Below, piece after piece: positions 23,357 through 37,193 of a stretch of 64,000 bases of DNA. Source of the DNA: Tetracentron sinense. Its lineage: Eukaryota > Streptophyta > Magnoliopsida > Trochodendrales > Trochodendraceae. The stretch lies in NCBI GenBank assembly GCA_015143295.1, contig CM026551.1, positions 46,674,034-46,738,033 on the forward strand, in the 5' to 3' direction. The position numbers and the translations under genes are program-made. Numbering within the stretch: position 1 is the stretch's first letter; the number at the start of each line of letters is the position of its first letter. Below the pieces are notes generated by a model. The model made no database searches. It saw only the letters and a list, made by a program, of their open reading frames with translations, and had not been told where the DNA came from.

Positions 23357-24834
23357 TGTTGCCCAGATATTGACCCTAGAGGGGGGTGATTAGGGTCTAT
23401 GCAAATTAAAAACTAATTTTCCTTTTTTTTTGCGAAATTAAAATATCAAAGGGAATGCAAATAAGTAGTTATAAAATATATGCAGCGAATAGAGTAAAGT
23501 AAAGAGTTATAGAGAATAAATACAAATATGTTTTTCTCGAGGTTTGGCAACCTGCCTTCGTCCCCGCCTTTCAGCTTCCAACTTCAAGGATTCACCACGA
23601 TTTTACTCATACAGACTTCTTCCTGGGTGAAGGCTCTTACAGGGCGAGACCAAACCTTTACATTCTCTCTTCCAGATCGAGACCAAACCTTTCCTTACAA
23701 GAGTACAACCCTCTCTTGACTTTTTTGAAGCTACAGCTTCAGTTGTAAGAATCTACCGATTCTTGACTTTTCTTTACAAATGTAGATTTGGATTTACAAT
23801 CCAACATAAAACTCCTGAAATGAGTTAGATAAGAGTTAAATAACGCTCTAATGAAATCTCTTAAAGAATGGAATTGAATAACTCAAATGAGATTTTTGGA
23901 GATTTCTAAAGTGTGATCGATGTGGAAATCAATGTCACTGATTTAGTAGATGATGAGAGTTAATATATTGACCAAGAGTCGTGTTTTATTCATTTATGAA
24001 CTCCTTTTATAGTTCTTCATTTAATATGGCCGTTGGTGAAACATTAAATGCGAGAAATGCCGTTACAACATTTTTAGAGTATCTCATGATTTCGTCGATG
24101 AAATTGGGTTCCCCAATTCATTTCATCGTCAAGATCAACAATAGTGAAAATAATGAGTTTACTGTCTCCATTTGTCGCCGAATTCAAGACTGTCCTGTGA
24201 ATTCGTCGATGAAATCAGAGTAAAAACTCTGACTTTACTCTGGATCAAGATCTTAAAGATAAGAATGAATTTCTAGGTCCTTTCACTTTCCTTTAGCATG
24301 CTTTTTATGATTTCCTAGAGCCTTAGAATAATGTCCAATAAAGTTTTAGGTTCCTATGGTCAAACTAAGTATTTGAGCATTCAACTAATCATTACCTTGA
24401 TGATTTCTTACATAACTCCTAGACACTTTCATAAAATAAAATTAAACTTTTATGTCTTCTTGAGAGTTGGTCTTCAACTTAATCTTGGATCTTTAGATTT
24501 GGCTTTGACTGCAAGATCTTCTTTTTTCTTGTTTGAGATCCGACTTGGACTTTAGGTATGATCTTGAATCTTCATCTTTTACAAGGATCCGATAGCTTGA
24601 GTTGAAAATTCTTTTTGATGGTTTGGATATGGTTGAATGACTTACTTAAATAAATCAATTTGATTTGCCTTGAATGATTTTCATTCTTTATGCATTGAGA
24701 GATGTGTTAATGTTCTCATAATCTGTATTTTAACAAATACTTAGAAGAATCATTAGTACCACAATTGTCATTCTATTATTATGTTATTGTCAAAACTATT
24801 AAAGGTACTTAAAGTTGTAACCTTGAGGCTAACA
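23357..24834 (-). mobile_element. 3' LTR of the SIRE-type Copia block
   Basis: The plus-strand limits are TGTTGCCCAGATATTG and GAGGCTAACA, so the LTR runs TG to CA. A polypurine tract sits immediately outside on the minus strand (rc of ATCTCCCCCTTTTTG, 24835 on), which fixes the orientation as minus. It shares its start and most of its length with 39616-41090. A TATA-like CTATAAAAGG is on the minus strand near 24010. Repeated TTCGTCGATGAAAT words lie upstream of it. Confidence 0.88.
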
Positions 24835-25589
24835 ATCTCCCCCTTTTTGATGATGCCATAATAATGTAATGAAATGAGAGTAAGCTTTCCCTCAATATAT
24901 ATTTTTAATAAAAATTTTAAGGTTAGCTCACCCTAAACATATGCACTCAAGTATGACATAGCATGCTTATTTCATTTTGCATTGTTTAGACATATCACTT
25001 CAAGGTCATGATACCAAAAATATTTATAATTATTAATGTCGAACATTTTAAGGTATATGAAGTCAAAATTATAGCAATTTTGGATATTTTTCAAGCATTC
25101 AAGTTTTTGAAGCAAATATTGAATCATAATATAAAATGAGACATTTGTATTGAAAAGATCATCTTTCATTCATAAAATATGGAAATACATTCTTTCCTAC
25201 ATTTGATTCGTACTTTCAAGACAAAAAAATGTTCAAAAAACAATTTGTATTTCTCCAAAAAAATACATTAAAAAAAATTCTATTTCATTTCCTTTTTCTT
25301 CTTCCCCTTGGTATCATAAAAAAGATACATAAATGCAAGGAGGTCTTCACTTATTTTCTTCTTCTTCTTGTCATTCTCTATTCCTCAGAAAATCTATTGT
25401 CTTTACAGTTTCAATGGGAGCATCCTTCTTGTATCTTAGCAGAGTGCTCAACTCCGCTAGTCGAGTTTCGATGGAGTTTAACCTTTCTCGTGTCTCGGTT
25501 TGAAAGCTTTTTAAGCTGGATTCGAGGTAATCAAACTTTTTCATTAGCAGAATAATGTGGTGAATGACGCGGGCATCAAAAGTGAGTTC

Positions 25590-26135
25590 TCATAATTGAG
25601 GTTGAAAAGCTGAAGCAATATCTTGGTTGACACAGATGAATTTTAGGGCTTCAATATATTTGAATCCTTTATAAGTAGTCCATTCTTTTTGGGTATAGGA
25701 TTCAAACTTTCCTATAGGTAGATTGAGAATGGAAGCAAGTTCTCTTAAGGAGAGAATAATTGATTTACCATATACAAAAGATGATATTTGTTGTGTGGCG
25801 GAGTTATACTCGAAGTGCATAGAAGAGCTTGACAAACTCTGGATACATTGGCTGATTGGATTTGAGAAAGGATATCAAATTAAGAGCATGAAAGAGTTTG
25901 GTTATACCATTGACACTAGATAGGTTCAGGAAGGCATTGGAGAGAATCTTACCATCGACAATGATTTTATATTTGGAGATTTCTCTGAATTTCTCCTCTA
26001 ATTCTAAAGATAGGAAGTTAGAAGAATCCATTTCGGTTGGCGTAGAAGAAGTAGTTGTTGCTTTCCCTTTCTCTGTACGAACTTTCTTCCTTGGAGCTGA
26101 GGTTCTTCATTTGCGTTCTTCATCTTAGGTGGCAT
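25590..26135 (-). pseudogene. Disrupted extra ORF between RNase H and 3' LTR, resembling the putative plant transposon protein domain
   Basis: Starting at an ATG at 26135, the reading shifts frame twice (near 26060 and 25825) before ending at 25590. The phrases are SLELEEKFREISKYKIIV, YPEFVKLFYAL, SSFVYGKSIILSL and RELASILNLPIG. These follow the order I associate with the putative plant transposon protein domain (Pfam Transposase_32): a YPE-x-V-x-x-FYA core, then a LP-rich end. SIRE-type elements often have an extra ORF in this place, usually described as envelope-like. I see no signal peptide or membrane segment, so envelope-like function is not supported. Confidence 0.5.
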
Positions 26136-26745
26136 TTTCAAATGGGTAGGATAATTCTAGGTCAAGAGAATGGTTTGGAATGACTTGGTATTGATTTGAA
26201 TCACAATGGAAGGGTTTTGATTGAAAGATCAATGAAATAGTGACAATGAAATAGTGAACAAGGAGGGAAAACTTAGTTAGAGGTTTATGAGAAATGATTT
26301 GAAAAAATTCGGATTTGGGGGTTTTACTTATACCCATGATCAATTTTGTCGTCGAAATGGGCTTGACCTATTAATTTCGTCGCTGAAATGAAGATAGGGA
26401 ACTTACTTTTTTTTGGAAGAAATGACTTCGTCACCAAAATTGAATAGTAAATTCAGTTTCGTCGCCAATTAGATACAGGAAGCATTCCGTTTCCTTTAAA
26501 TCCAAGATTCGTCACTGAAATTCAGATGTTGATCTGATTTTGTCATCGAAATCAGTGTAAACACTAATAAAAATTTTATTTTTCATTTTAAAACCATTTT
26601 TCTCGTATTCATTGATTAATCATAACATCAAAAAAATTGTATAAATCATTCAAAACATTCAAATTCAAGAATCAAACAATTTTAATTCAATTATAGATAT
26701 CAAGACATAGAATTTCATTAACGAGCAACTTTGGCATGAGAGTGA

Positions 26746-28698
26746 TCATTGAAGTTCATTCTGACTTGGCATTCTTAATTCCCTTCTCAATGAATTAAAT
26801 CTTTCATATTGTAGGGGTTTTGTAAATATTTCAGCAAGTTGGTTGTTTGTATCTATAAACTCCAATATAACATCCTCATTTTGTACATGATCTCTTGCGA
26901 AGTGATATTTTATTTCAATGTTTTTTATCCTTGAGTGTTGAATAGGAATTTTGGTCATGCATATTGCACTTGTGTTATCACATTTAATTGGAATTTGATT
27001 ATAGTATAATTTAAAGTCTTCCAATTGTTATTTCATGTAAAGAGTTTGAGCACAACAACTTCCAGCTGCTACATACTTAGTCTTAGCTGTAGATAGAGCA
27101 ACTGAATTTTGTTTCTTACTAAACCATGAAACAAATGAGTGTCCTAAGAAGTGACATGTGCTACATATGTTTTTTCTATCAACTTTGCATCCAACAAAGT
27201 CAGCATCTGAGTAACTAACTAGGTCTAGTGATGTATTCTTTGGATATCATAAACCTAAATATAAAAGACTACCTATCATGCCTCTATATTTTTTTTCTTC
27301 AATTATTTTTGCATCTTTCATCTATATCAAGCTTACTTGATAGACTCATTGGAGTATCTATTTCCTTGGAATTGTCCATTCCAAATTTCTTAAGTAGTTC
27401 TCTTGTGTACTTAGCTTGATTTATGAATGTTCTATCTTTTGTTTGCTTAATTTGGAGACCAAGAAAGAAATTTAACTCCCCCATAATCCTCATTTCAAAC
27501 TCATCTTGCATACACTAGCAAATTCTTGACAAATTGATTCATTTATTGACCTAAATATGATGTCATTTACATAAATTTAAATTATTAACATATCATCGTT
27601 TTTGGTCTTCATTAATAAAATTGTATCTATTTTTCTTCTTATGAATCCATTTTTAAGTAGAAAACTACTTAGTCTATCATACCAAGCTCTAGGAGCTTGC
27701 TTTAATCCATATAATGTTTTGTGAGTTTGAACACATGATTTGACAATAAATGATCTTCAAAACATAGGGGTTGTTCTACATAAACTTCTTCTGAAATATG
27801 ACAATTTAAGAAGGCACTCTTTACATCAATTTGGAAAAGCTTGAAGTCTTTATGACTTGCAAAAGCAAGCAACATTCTTATGGCTTCAAGTCTAACAACC
27901 GGGGCAAATGTTTCTTCATAATCTATTTCCTCCTCTTGGTTGGAACCTTGAACTACCAATCTTGCCTTATTCTTGATTATATTTTCAGATTTATCATTTT
28001 TATTTCTAAATACTCATTTAATACCAATGGTTGATTTATTCTTTAGTTTAGGTACTAACTCCCATATTTGATTCCTTTCAAATTGAGTTAATTCTTCTTG
28101 CATTGCAATTCCTCAAGATTCATCATCAATAACTTCTAAGACATTCTTGGGGTTCAATTTGAGATAAGAAGGCAAGGTTATTACATATATTTCTTCTATT
28201 CCTAACCCCTTGTCCTATATCACCAAGAATAAGATCCTTAGGATGATCTTTTACTAATCTCCATGCTTTAGGAAGTTGATACTCATTTTCATTATCATTT
28301 TTTTCCTCAATTTCAACTTCAATGGATTTGTCATTATTGTTAGAGTTTTCTTGTTCCTTTTCCTTGTTAAATTCTATGGTTGAAATTTCTTTTGATAGGA
28401 TTTTAACCTTATTATTAATCTTGTCTCCATCATATTTAGCCTTGTTAAAAGGATTTGATTCATCAAAGATTACATGAATTGAATCTTCTACAATTAGGGA
28501 AGATTTATTAAATACCCTATAGACCTTGCTATTCATTGAATATCTTAAGAAAATTCTCTCATTAGACTTAGGTTCAAATTTTCTTAGATGGTGTTTGTCA
28601 TTAAGAATGAAACATTTACAACCAAACACCTTGAAATAACCTATGTTGGGAGATCTTCCTTTCCAAAGCTCATAAGGGAGATCTTCATTTACAACCAA
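26746..28698 (-). pseudogene. Copia integrase C-terminus / RT / RNase H, second copy in the block
   Basis: Starts with an ELWKGRSPN-type integrase end and the FGCKCFILNDKHHL phrase shared with 33945-34514. RT phrases include YEETFAPVVRLEAIR and DVKSAFLN. The RNase H region ends ADFVGCK-like, ALSTA and IFTKPLQYERF. It is interrupted by frameshifts. An in-frame jump from GSLLY to LWYPKN (near 27240) removes roughly 40 residues that the other copy retains. It is near-parallel to the 32560-34920 copy, so the two derive from one family. Confidence 0.85.
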
Positions 28699-29302
28699 AC
28701 AGAATCAGTCAGAGTGCATGTGAAATAGCAAAGCATACACACATGAATAAGTCTTTAACTATCAAAGATAAAACCAGTCTAATTTTCAGCCTAACCAAGA
28801 GACTATGACGGTGATATATCCTCAATCAACAACAAACTCATGTTCAACCTTGGACATGTATAGAAATAAAGATCACACTAGGAATGCAGATCATGCAAGT
28901 CAAACAAGGGCAACATAACAAAAATATTTTTGAATTCTATAGTTTTTCAATGTTTTTGAATTTTACAAAATAAATAAAACAGCTAGTAAAAAGAAAAAAA
29001 TACTAGTATACACAAATAGTATAGCACTAGGACAAGATATAACAAGAACAACACACCCTAGGCTATGACAGACATGAGCTAAGTGAAGCCCTTCAGGTCT
29101 TTCTTTCTCACCCAAACGGTTTTAACAGTTTGATTGACCCTTTGGTCTCTAACCGTTTCAGTTGAGGTAGGTATGACCTTTTTGCCTCTTCCTCCTCTTC
29201 CTCCTTTTCTAGGATTGAGTCATAGAATTATGGCGGGTATTATGATTTGATCTCCTTGTTACCTCATTTATATCTAGCATAAGGAGTGTTATGACCATGC
29301 CA

Positions 29303-31003
29303 CTATCTAGAGTTGTGAGTAATTTTCATCACATCTTCACTCAAACTCTTAGACTTCTCTACTAGGAACTCAACTCTCCTTTGAAGATTCCCAGTAAAAT
29401 TATTATGGTTCTCAAAATCATGATTGGGCATTCTTCGAAGTTTAGGACATTGAGGCTTAATATGACCATTCACTCCACATTTATGACATGTAGGAATGAA
29501 TTTCTGAGTTGAAGGGTCCTTTTTATTTTCGGGAGGGTGCCTTTTAGCACCAGACTCAGTGTTCAAGGTGGATGAAGTTCCATTACCATCTCCACACCTC
29601 TGATCTTGCTCAAAATCAGCCAACTTGAGTTTAAGACTTGTATTTTCATGAAGACAAACATGAAAATCAGATTTAAGAAGCCGAGTCTTAACAAAGAGTG
29701 AAGCCTTCTTTTCTTCAAGTTGCGACACAAGAGCTTTCAACCCGAAAGCCACTTAGTTTAAGGTATCTCTTTCCATTCTAATTGATTTTAACTTAATTGA
29801 CATAAAAAACTGGGCCTTTTTCAGCTTTAGGCATTCCTCAAACAACTCGTCATAGACTGCCTCGAGATCTTCCTCAGACTCTAAGTTATTCTGACTCTCT
29901 TCATCATTCTCACCATCACTATGATGTTGGTTACTCACAACTTTTGAAGAACCCAGATAAGGATGCAATGAAGGCCATATAACCCCTAGTCTCCTTACAA
30001 GAAGAACTATCTGATTCCTCAGATTCAGATTCACCGTCATCCCTTGTCTTGCCCTTAAATCTTTTCTCATTAGAGCACTCAGTGGTAATATGGTCATAGC
30101 CTTGGCATTCATAGCATTGAACACCTTGGGATTTGCTATCAGTACTTTTAAGATGTTTCTTATTTTTAAAGTGCTTGGACTTAGACTTCTTAAAATATTT
30201 TTGTCCTTTCGGATTAAATCTCTTATTAAGTTTCAGAAATTTTCTGAATTTCTTTGCAAATAAAGTCAACTCTTCTTCATCATCCTCAGAGTCATTATCT
30301 GAGCCATTTGTAGATTCCTTGACAGATTTCAAAGCTATAGATTTTGGTTTCTTAGATGGGTTTAGATTTAGCTCATAGGTTTGGAGAGAACCAACCAACT
30401 CTTCAATTTTGAGAACATTAATATTTTTGCTCTCTTCAATGGCGGTAACCTTCGATCGAAATCTCTCAGGTAGAAATTTCAAAATTTTTTAACAATTTTG
30501 GACTCAGGAATTCTTTCCCCTAGATTAAAACTAGAATTGACAATGTTACTCAGATTAGCATAAAAACTGTCAAAAGTATAATTATCATCCATTATCAACT
30601 TTTCAAACTTAGAGGTAAGCATTTGAAGTTTGGAGATCTTGACCGTTGTAGTCCTGTCATGGGTAAGTTTAAGAATGTCCCATGCCTCATTTGAAGTGTC
30701 ACATTTAGAAATACGCTGAAATTCTTCGAGTGTGATAGCAGTGAAGATTGCATTAAGACCTTTATTATTCTATCTACAACTTTCAAGATCTACATTGGTC
30801 CATTCAGAAGAAGGTTTAGGGATGGTCAGGTCATCTATGGTCTTTGTTAGATGGGTCCAACCTTGTTCAATGGAGATCCATACTCTATCATCTAATGATT
30901 TTAGAAACACTCTTATTCGAGTTTTCCAATAGGCATAATTATTCCCATCAAATAATGGGGGACAAGAGATGGATCCTCCCTCTCTTTGGAGATTCATATT
31001 CAC
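29303..31003 (-). pseudogene. Gag of a second SIRE-type Copia element (B), frameshifted
   Basis: Starts MNMNLQREGGSISCPPLFDG and NNYAYWKTRIRVF, the usual Copia gag start (xYWxxR). It breaks frame near 30770, continues through FLPERFRSKVTAIEE, and has two CCHC zinc knuckles, CYECQGYDHITTEC and CHKCGVNGHIKPQC. A coiled, charged region follows. An unmatched stretch, 28700-29300, ends the gag with WVRKKDLKG on the minus strand and otherwise has no open frame. Element B's protease and integrase N-terminus are absent. Confidence 0.8.
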
Positions 31004-31040
31004 CGAATATAAGAATGAGATTGTACTAATAAATTAGTGA

Positions 31041-31056
31041 ACCCACTCTGATACCA
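31041..31056 (-). other. Primer-binding site of Copia element B (initiator tRNA-Met type)
   Basis: On the minus strand TGGTATCAGAGTG follows the LTR-B end (CAAT spacer). TGGTATCAGAG is the common complement of the 3' end of plant initiator tRNA-Met. Confidence 0.85.
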
Positions 31057-31058
31057 AT

Positions 31059-32539
31059 TGAAAATTTTCGGTGAACCTCAAAAATAATATTTGAATTAAG
31101 AACTCACAAATTCAAGGGGATGGCTAGGTCTCCCTACAAAGTCTATCTACCATTTTTAATATTTAATAATTAAGTTATTAACTAAGAGAAGAAGAACAAT
31201 AAAGTGCAAAAATAGGAAAGACGAGCAAACCACAACACAAGGATTTTTATGTGGAAACCCTTCTGGGAGAAACCACCGGACCTAGTCAACCAAGAGATCA
31301 TTATGACAAAGTGAAGATACTTATAGACTCGAACCTCACCCAAAACGGACTCGAACTCATCAATCCACGGCTAGTTTTACGCGCCTCAATAAGTAATCAC
31401 GTTCTCGCAAGACCCGTGAACAACCTCAGCAACCTCTACTTCTCTTGAGTCTCAACAACCACGATCTCCATCCACGATGGCTTCGGATTCCACCAACCAA
31501 ATATCCACGATCCTTCTCGGATCGATCTCCTTTGCAAAAGCTTCAGAATACACCGACCAAAGTGTTCTTCGCAGAACGGGTTGATGGTTTTTAATCACAC
31601 AATTTCTAGATGTATCCCAATCAAAGGAATAATCAAGCAAGCAAGGATGAAAGAATAGCTTGCAATCTTTAGGGTGGAAGAGGAGAGGAGAGGAGAATTA
31701 GGTTTGAGCAACCCCAATAATCCTTTAGAAACACTCTAAACTCTCACAAACTTCCTTAGTTCGAATGGGAAATCAATACCCAATTTATATAGACCCAAAA
31801 ACCAATTTAGAAAGAGGAATATTACTGAAAACACGAAACTCGGTCAACCGGCCATCATAGGCGGTCGGCCGATTTACAGATTTTTGGAAAAAATCTTAGA
31901 GCAGTAGCTGATTTCCGACAACCGATCGACCGCCCATAAATCTGGTAGACCGGGATTTAAATATTTGTTTTTTGCTTTTGCTTTCTTCATAAAAGTTGTA
32001 GAAATTTTTGATACGGTCGATTTGATATATTATAGAGCAAAATTGGAGCTACGGTCAAAGAGTTATGCCCCTTGCAAGGAACCTTGGTTTTTATAAACAG
32101 TAGCTTATTTTTGACAACCGGTCGATTGCCCTTAAATCCGATCGATCGGGATTTAAAAACTGAGTTTTTGCTTTTGCTTTCTTCATGAAAGTTGTATGTA
32201 TCTTCGATACGGTCGATTTGATATATTATGAAACAAAAACAGAGCTACGGTCAATGAGATATGCCTCTTACAAGAAACCTTAGTTTTTAAGATCCTTTAA
32301 TACTTTTAAGGCTACATATCTAGTCACCTAAGGTTCATATGATTATTCTAAATCAATTTCCACCTAAGATAACATGGTATCTAGTTCACTTACCATCCTA
32401 TGAGTGAAACAAAGGTTATGATCGGAATGTCTTCAACTTATCTTCTTCAGTCTTCATCTTCACTTGTCTTGGATGCTTGTAGGCCACAAGATACACTAGA
32501 CTCATTGTTTTGACAACGGAATAAGCCAGCACTAAAACA
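31059..32539 (-). mobile_element. 5' LTR of Copia element B, inserted at the end of the first RNase H
   Basis: The plus-strand limits are TGAAAATTTTCGGTG and CACTAAAACA. The primer site follows on the minus strand. Inside is a duplicated stretch of about 180 bp, each copy with TTTTTGCTTTTGCTTTCTTC and GATACGGTCGATTTGATATA (about 31967 and 32165 on). Motifs such as CGGTCGGCCG lie upstream of a TATATAAATT box. It abuts GGAATTTACAGAATTAAATC, the RNase H end of the first Copia copy. Confidence 0.82.
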
Positions 32540-32559
32540 TGGAATTTACAGAATTAAAT

Positions 32560-34922
32560 CTTTTATATTGAAGGGTTTTGTAAATATTTCAGTAAATTGG
32601 TTGTTTGTATCTTCAAACTCCAATATAACATCCTTATTTTATACATGATCTCTTATGAAGTGATATTTAATTTCACTGTGTTTTTTTTTTTGAGTGTTGA
32701 ATGAGATTTTTGGTTATGCAAATAACACTAGTGTTATCACATTTAATTGAGATTTTTGTATAGAAAAGTTTAAAGTTTTTCAATTCTTGTTTCATGTATA
32801 AAGTTTGAGCACAACAACTTCTAGCTCCTACATACTTAGCCTCAGCTGTAGATAGAGCAACTGAATTTTGTTTCTTAGTAAACCATGAAACAAGTGAGTG
32901 TCCTAAGAAGTGACAAGTGTCACTTGTGATTTTTCTATCAACTTTGCATCCGGCAAAGTCAGCATTTGAATAACTAACTAGGTCTAGTGATGTGTTTTTT
33001 GGATACCATAAACCTAAATCAATTGTTCCTAGTAGGTACCTAAAAATGTTTTTTATAGCCATCATATGTGATTTTTTTGGACATGATTGGAATCTTGCAC
33101 ATATGCACACATTGAACATAATATCAGGTCTACTTGCAATTGAATATAGAAGACTACCTGTCATGTCTCTATATTTCTTTTCCTTAATATTTTTTCATTT
33201 TTCATCTTTATCAAGCTTAGTTGATGGACTCACTGGAGTATCTATTTCCTTGAAATTTTCCATTCCAAATTTCTTAAGCAGTTCTCTTATATACTTAGCT
33301 TGATTTATAAATGTTCCATCCTTAGTTTGCTTAATTTACAGGCTAAGAAAGAAATTTAACTCTCCCATCATGCTCATTTCAAACTCATCTTGCATACACT
33401 TAGCAAATTCTTGACAAAGAGATTCATTTATTGACCCGAATATGATATCATCTACAGATATTTGAATTATTAGCATGTCATCATTTTTGGTTTTCACAAA
33501 TAAAGTTGTATCTATTTTGCCTCTTGTGAATCCATTTTCAAGTAGAAAACTACTTAGCTTATCATACCAAGCTCTAGGAGCTTGCTTTAATCCATATAAT
33601 GTTTTTGTGAGTTTGAACACATGATTTGGCAATAGATGATCTTCAAAGCATGGGTGTTGTTCTACATAAACTTCTTCTGAAATATAACCATTTAAGAATG
33701 CACTCTTTACATCCATTTGGAAAAACTTGAAGTCTTTATGACTTACAAAAGCAAGCAACATTCTTATGACTTCATGTCTAGCAACCGGGACAAATGTTTC
33801 CTCATAATCTATACCCTCTTCTTGGTTATAACATTGAGTTACTAATTTTGCATTGTTCTTGATTGTATTTTTAGATTCATCATTTTTATTTCTAAATACT
33901 CATTTAGTACCAATGGTTGATTTATTCTTTGGTCTAGGTACTAACTATAATACTTGGTTCCTTTCAAATTGAGTTAATTCTTCTTGCATTGCAATCCTCC
34001 AAGATTTATTTTCAATAGCTTCTAGGGCATTCTTGGGTTCAATTTGAGATAGGAAGACAAGATTATTATATATATTTTTTCTAGTTCTAACCCTTTGTCC
34101 TATATCACCAAAAATAAGATCCTTAGAGTGATCTTTTACTAATCTCCATGCTTTGGGAAGTTGATACTCATTTTGATTATCATTTCCTTCCTCAATTTCA
34201 ACTTCAATGGATTTATCATTATTGTTAGAGTTTTCTTGTTCATTTTCCTTGTTAATTTCTATGGTTGAAATTTCTTTTGATATAATATTAAACTTATCAT
34301 TAATCTCATCTTCATCATATTTAGTCTTGTTAAAAAGATTTGATTCATAAAAAACTACATGAATTGACTCTTCTACAACTAGGACAGATTTATTAAATAC
34401 CCTATAAGCCTTTCTATTAATTGAATATCCTAAGAAGATTCCCTCATTAAACTTAGGTTCAAATTTTCTTAGATGATGTTTGTCATTAAGAATGAAACAT
34501 TTACAACCAAACACCTTGAAATAACCTATGTTGGGAGATCTTCATTTTCCAAAGCTCATAGGGGGTTTTGTTCAATTTTTTTATGATTACTATCCTATTG
34601 ATCACATAGCAAGATGTATTAATAGCTTCTGCCCAAAAGTAGTTAGGTAATTTATGTTCATTAAGCATTGTTCTACCCATCTCTTGTATGGATCTATTTT
34701 TCCTGTCAACTACTCCATTTTGTTGAGGAGTTCTAGGAGTGGAGAAATTATGGTTAAAACCATTTTCTTCACATAATAGCTCAAACTCTGTATTCTTGAA
34801 CTTTCCTCCCCTATCACTTCTTACACTATTAATGGTATAGCCTTTTTCATTTTGAACTCTTTTATAGAATTTTTTAAATAGATTTGGTGCTTCACTTTTG
34901 TGTGATAGAAATAGTACCCATA
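32560..34922 (-). pseudogene. Copia integrase C-terminus / RT / RNase H, first copy in the block
   Basis: Continues the integrase beyond the solo-LTR insertion. Phrases include FGCKCFILNDKHHL, the linker KAWRLVKDHSKDLIFGD, and RT DVKSAFLNGYISEEVYVEQ and YGLKQAPRAWYDKL. The usual YVDD box reads SVDDIIFGS. RNase H has YSNADFAGCK, ALSTAEAKYV and NKxIQHS-like phrases. Several frameshifts and stops make it inactive. It ends where LTR-B is inserted. Confidence 0.88.
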
Positions 34923-34923
34923 T

Positions 34924-37193
34924 TGTTGTGACCCAACGTACCTCCTAAGAGTTAGGGATACTTTGACTCGTGATTTGCAATATCCGATACCTAACCATCC
35001 TGTAAAATATACAAGGCATAACATAGCGGAAATATAAAATAGTGCGGAAGCGTAAACTTAAAATTTTATTTTATATTCATGATCAGTATTCCAAGTTTGT
35101 ACACTATATAAACCAAAACAAGAGTGGACATGCCCACTCATCAAAATACAATATAGTCTCTCTCTCTCACTCACTCTCAATAGTATCCAGGATAAGACCA
35201 TCTGTCAAGATTCCTATCATCTTTTGGTTGAGCCTCTACATGCTCTTCCTCACCGTAGTTCTCCTCGACTCACAGACTGGGATCACATATGTCGTACTGA
35301 CATGCCGACATAAAATATACGGTTGAGCATGAAATATTCAGCAAACACAAACTACTAGCTAACAATGCTATAGTGACAATAATATCACATGCAAGTACTA
35401 AAAAGAATACCATTTATAAAATTCATGCTTAAAACTTGTCATAAAAAACCGTTCGTAAAATCTTATCTTTTGTGGAAAGCAAAACAGCTTATACATGCCT
35501 TATGAGTTCTTATGAATACTTATGAGCCTTGTGAGTTCTTATGAATTTCTTATGAGCTTATGAGTTCCTTGTGAGCTTACGAGTTCTTATGAGCTTTATG
35601 ATCCTTGGAGACTTATGCAAGATCTTAGACATGATCCGTAGAGGTTGTGAGTACTAATGAGCCTTGTAACCTTGTGAGTCTTGTAACCGATCTTAGACTT
35701 ATGCATTTCTTATGAATTCTTAGAAGCTTTGCGAGACTTATGATCCTTGAATTTTATGCAAGATCTTAGACTTGATCATTGTGAGCATGAGGTAACTGAT
35801 ATTAGAAATACCAACCCAAAATTTGACCTTATCGATGCTTATGCACTTATGCTTCTTCTTATGAAATTTCTTTTGAAAACCTTTCTTGTGTTTCTTGAAA
35901 TACCATGCTTATGAGAAAATCTTAGTTACGTAAAACATAGAGTGTGTGGAGTGCTTGTGAGCATCATAATATATATGGAAAACTTTAAACATCCACTACA
36001 TGTTCATACAAGACATTTTAACATCAGGTATACTTGGAAATTTCCTAAAAACATGGAACATCTTTCTTCATGGCATTACATCACAAAAATCTTGGCATTT
36101 AAGCCTATTTCATCAACATCATATGCACATTACATTTCTTTTGGAGATAATAACCCTAAAATAGATTTATCATTGAATTTTGAGACAATCCCCAATTTAG
36201 AACCCTTATTTGATCATTATCATACTTAGAATCATAGTTGGTTGGAGGAAAATCAAAATCATGTACACATCAAAACATAATGATCCCTTTTATTGAGAAA
36301 ACCATCTTAAACCCCCTTATTTACAACATTAGATCATAACAAAGTTATTTAGTAGAGTGCATTTGCAAATCCTATTCAAAATCATACATTCAATCTTCTT
36401 TTCAATCTTTGTCTCATAACAAAGTTAGGTAGTAGAATGTTCTTACCTTAGAAATCGAATCCTCGAGGCTTTGTGCGTGAAGAACGCCTTGGATTGCAAG
36501 ATCCTTTGCTCCTCTTTTGATCTTGAGAAGCTTTGGGGTGAGATTTAGGGTTTCACCCTTGATCTTGAGAAAACCTCTCCAACACCCTAACTCTCTCTCA
36601 TTTTTCTCCCAAAATCTCTCTTAGGGTTTGTGTTAGTCTAAATCCCACGAAAATGGGCTCTATTTATAGACTAAGGAGTTGAAACCCTAAAAATCTCGCA
36701 TTTGGGGCTTTTTTGCGACTTAAGTGGGCATGACCGTTCGAACGGTTTTTTGATCGTTCGAACGGTGGTGTGATCATTCGAATGGTTCTGCCTACTAACT
36801 TTGGTTTTTGAAACTTTGAGTCGACCTTTTCTGGGATCGCTCAAAAGGTCATGGAACCATTCGAACGGTTGAGGTTATTGTCTTCGAATGCTTAGGTTTT
36901 ATTCATCATTCACTGGCATCATTCGAACGTTCACTTCTGTTTTCTTCTAATTTTCACTTTTTCTCATTTTCTTTCTTATTGGCTTAAGCCTTTTTATTTT
37001 CTAACATTATAAAAGGTCCTTGGGACCTTAGAACACATGTCAACATACATGTTTAAATACCACAACATCATTATCATAAATCATACAGCCCAAACCATAC
37101 TTTGAAATCTTTTGACTTTAAAACACACATTTCATAGTACTATTAACAACACTATTCACTAGTACTGTGCACATGAAGTTTCAAGGTTCTACA
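34924..37193 (-). mobile_element. Gypsy solo LTR inside the Copia integrase
   Basis: On the minus strand it runs TGTAGAACCTTGAAACTTC to GGGTCACAACA (TG to CA). The flanks are CATAT (34919-34923) and CATGT (37194-37198), a 5-bp target duplication with one change. Without it the integrase reads on from VDD through YTW to LSHKSEA. It matches the 3' LTR at 59936-61971 in layout: TATAAATAGAGCCC box, an array of CTTATGAGTT-like words (35480-35800 on plus), and a conserved acidic mini-ORF. No internal Gypsy sequence is present. Confidence 0.85.
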
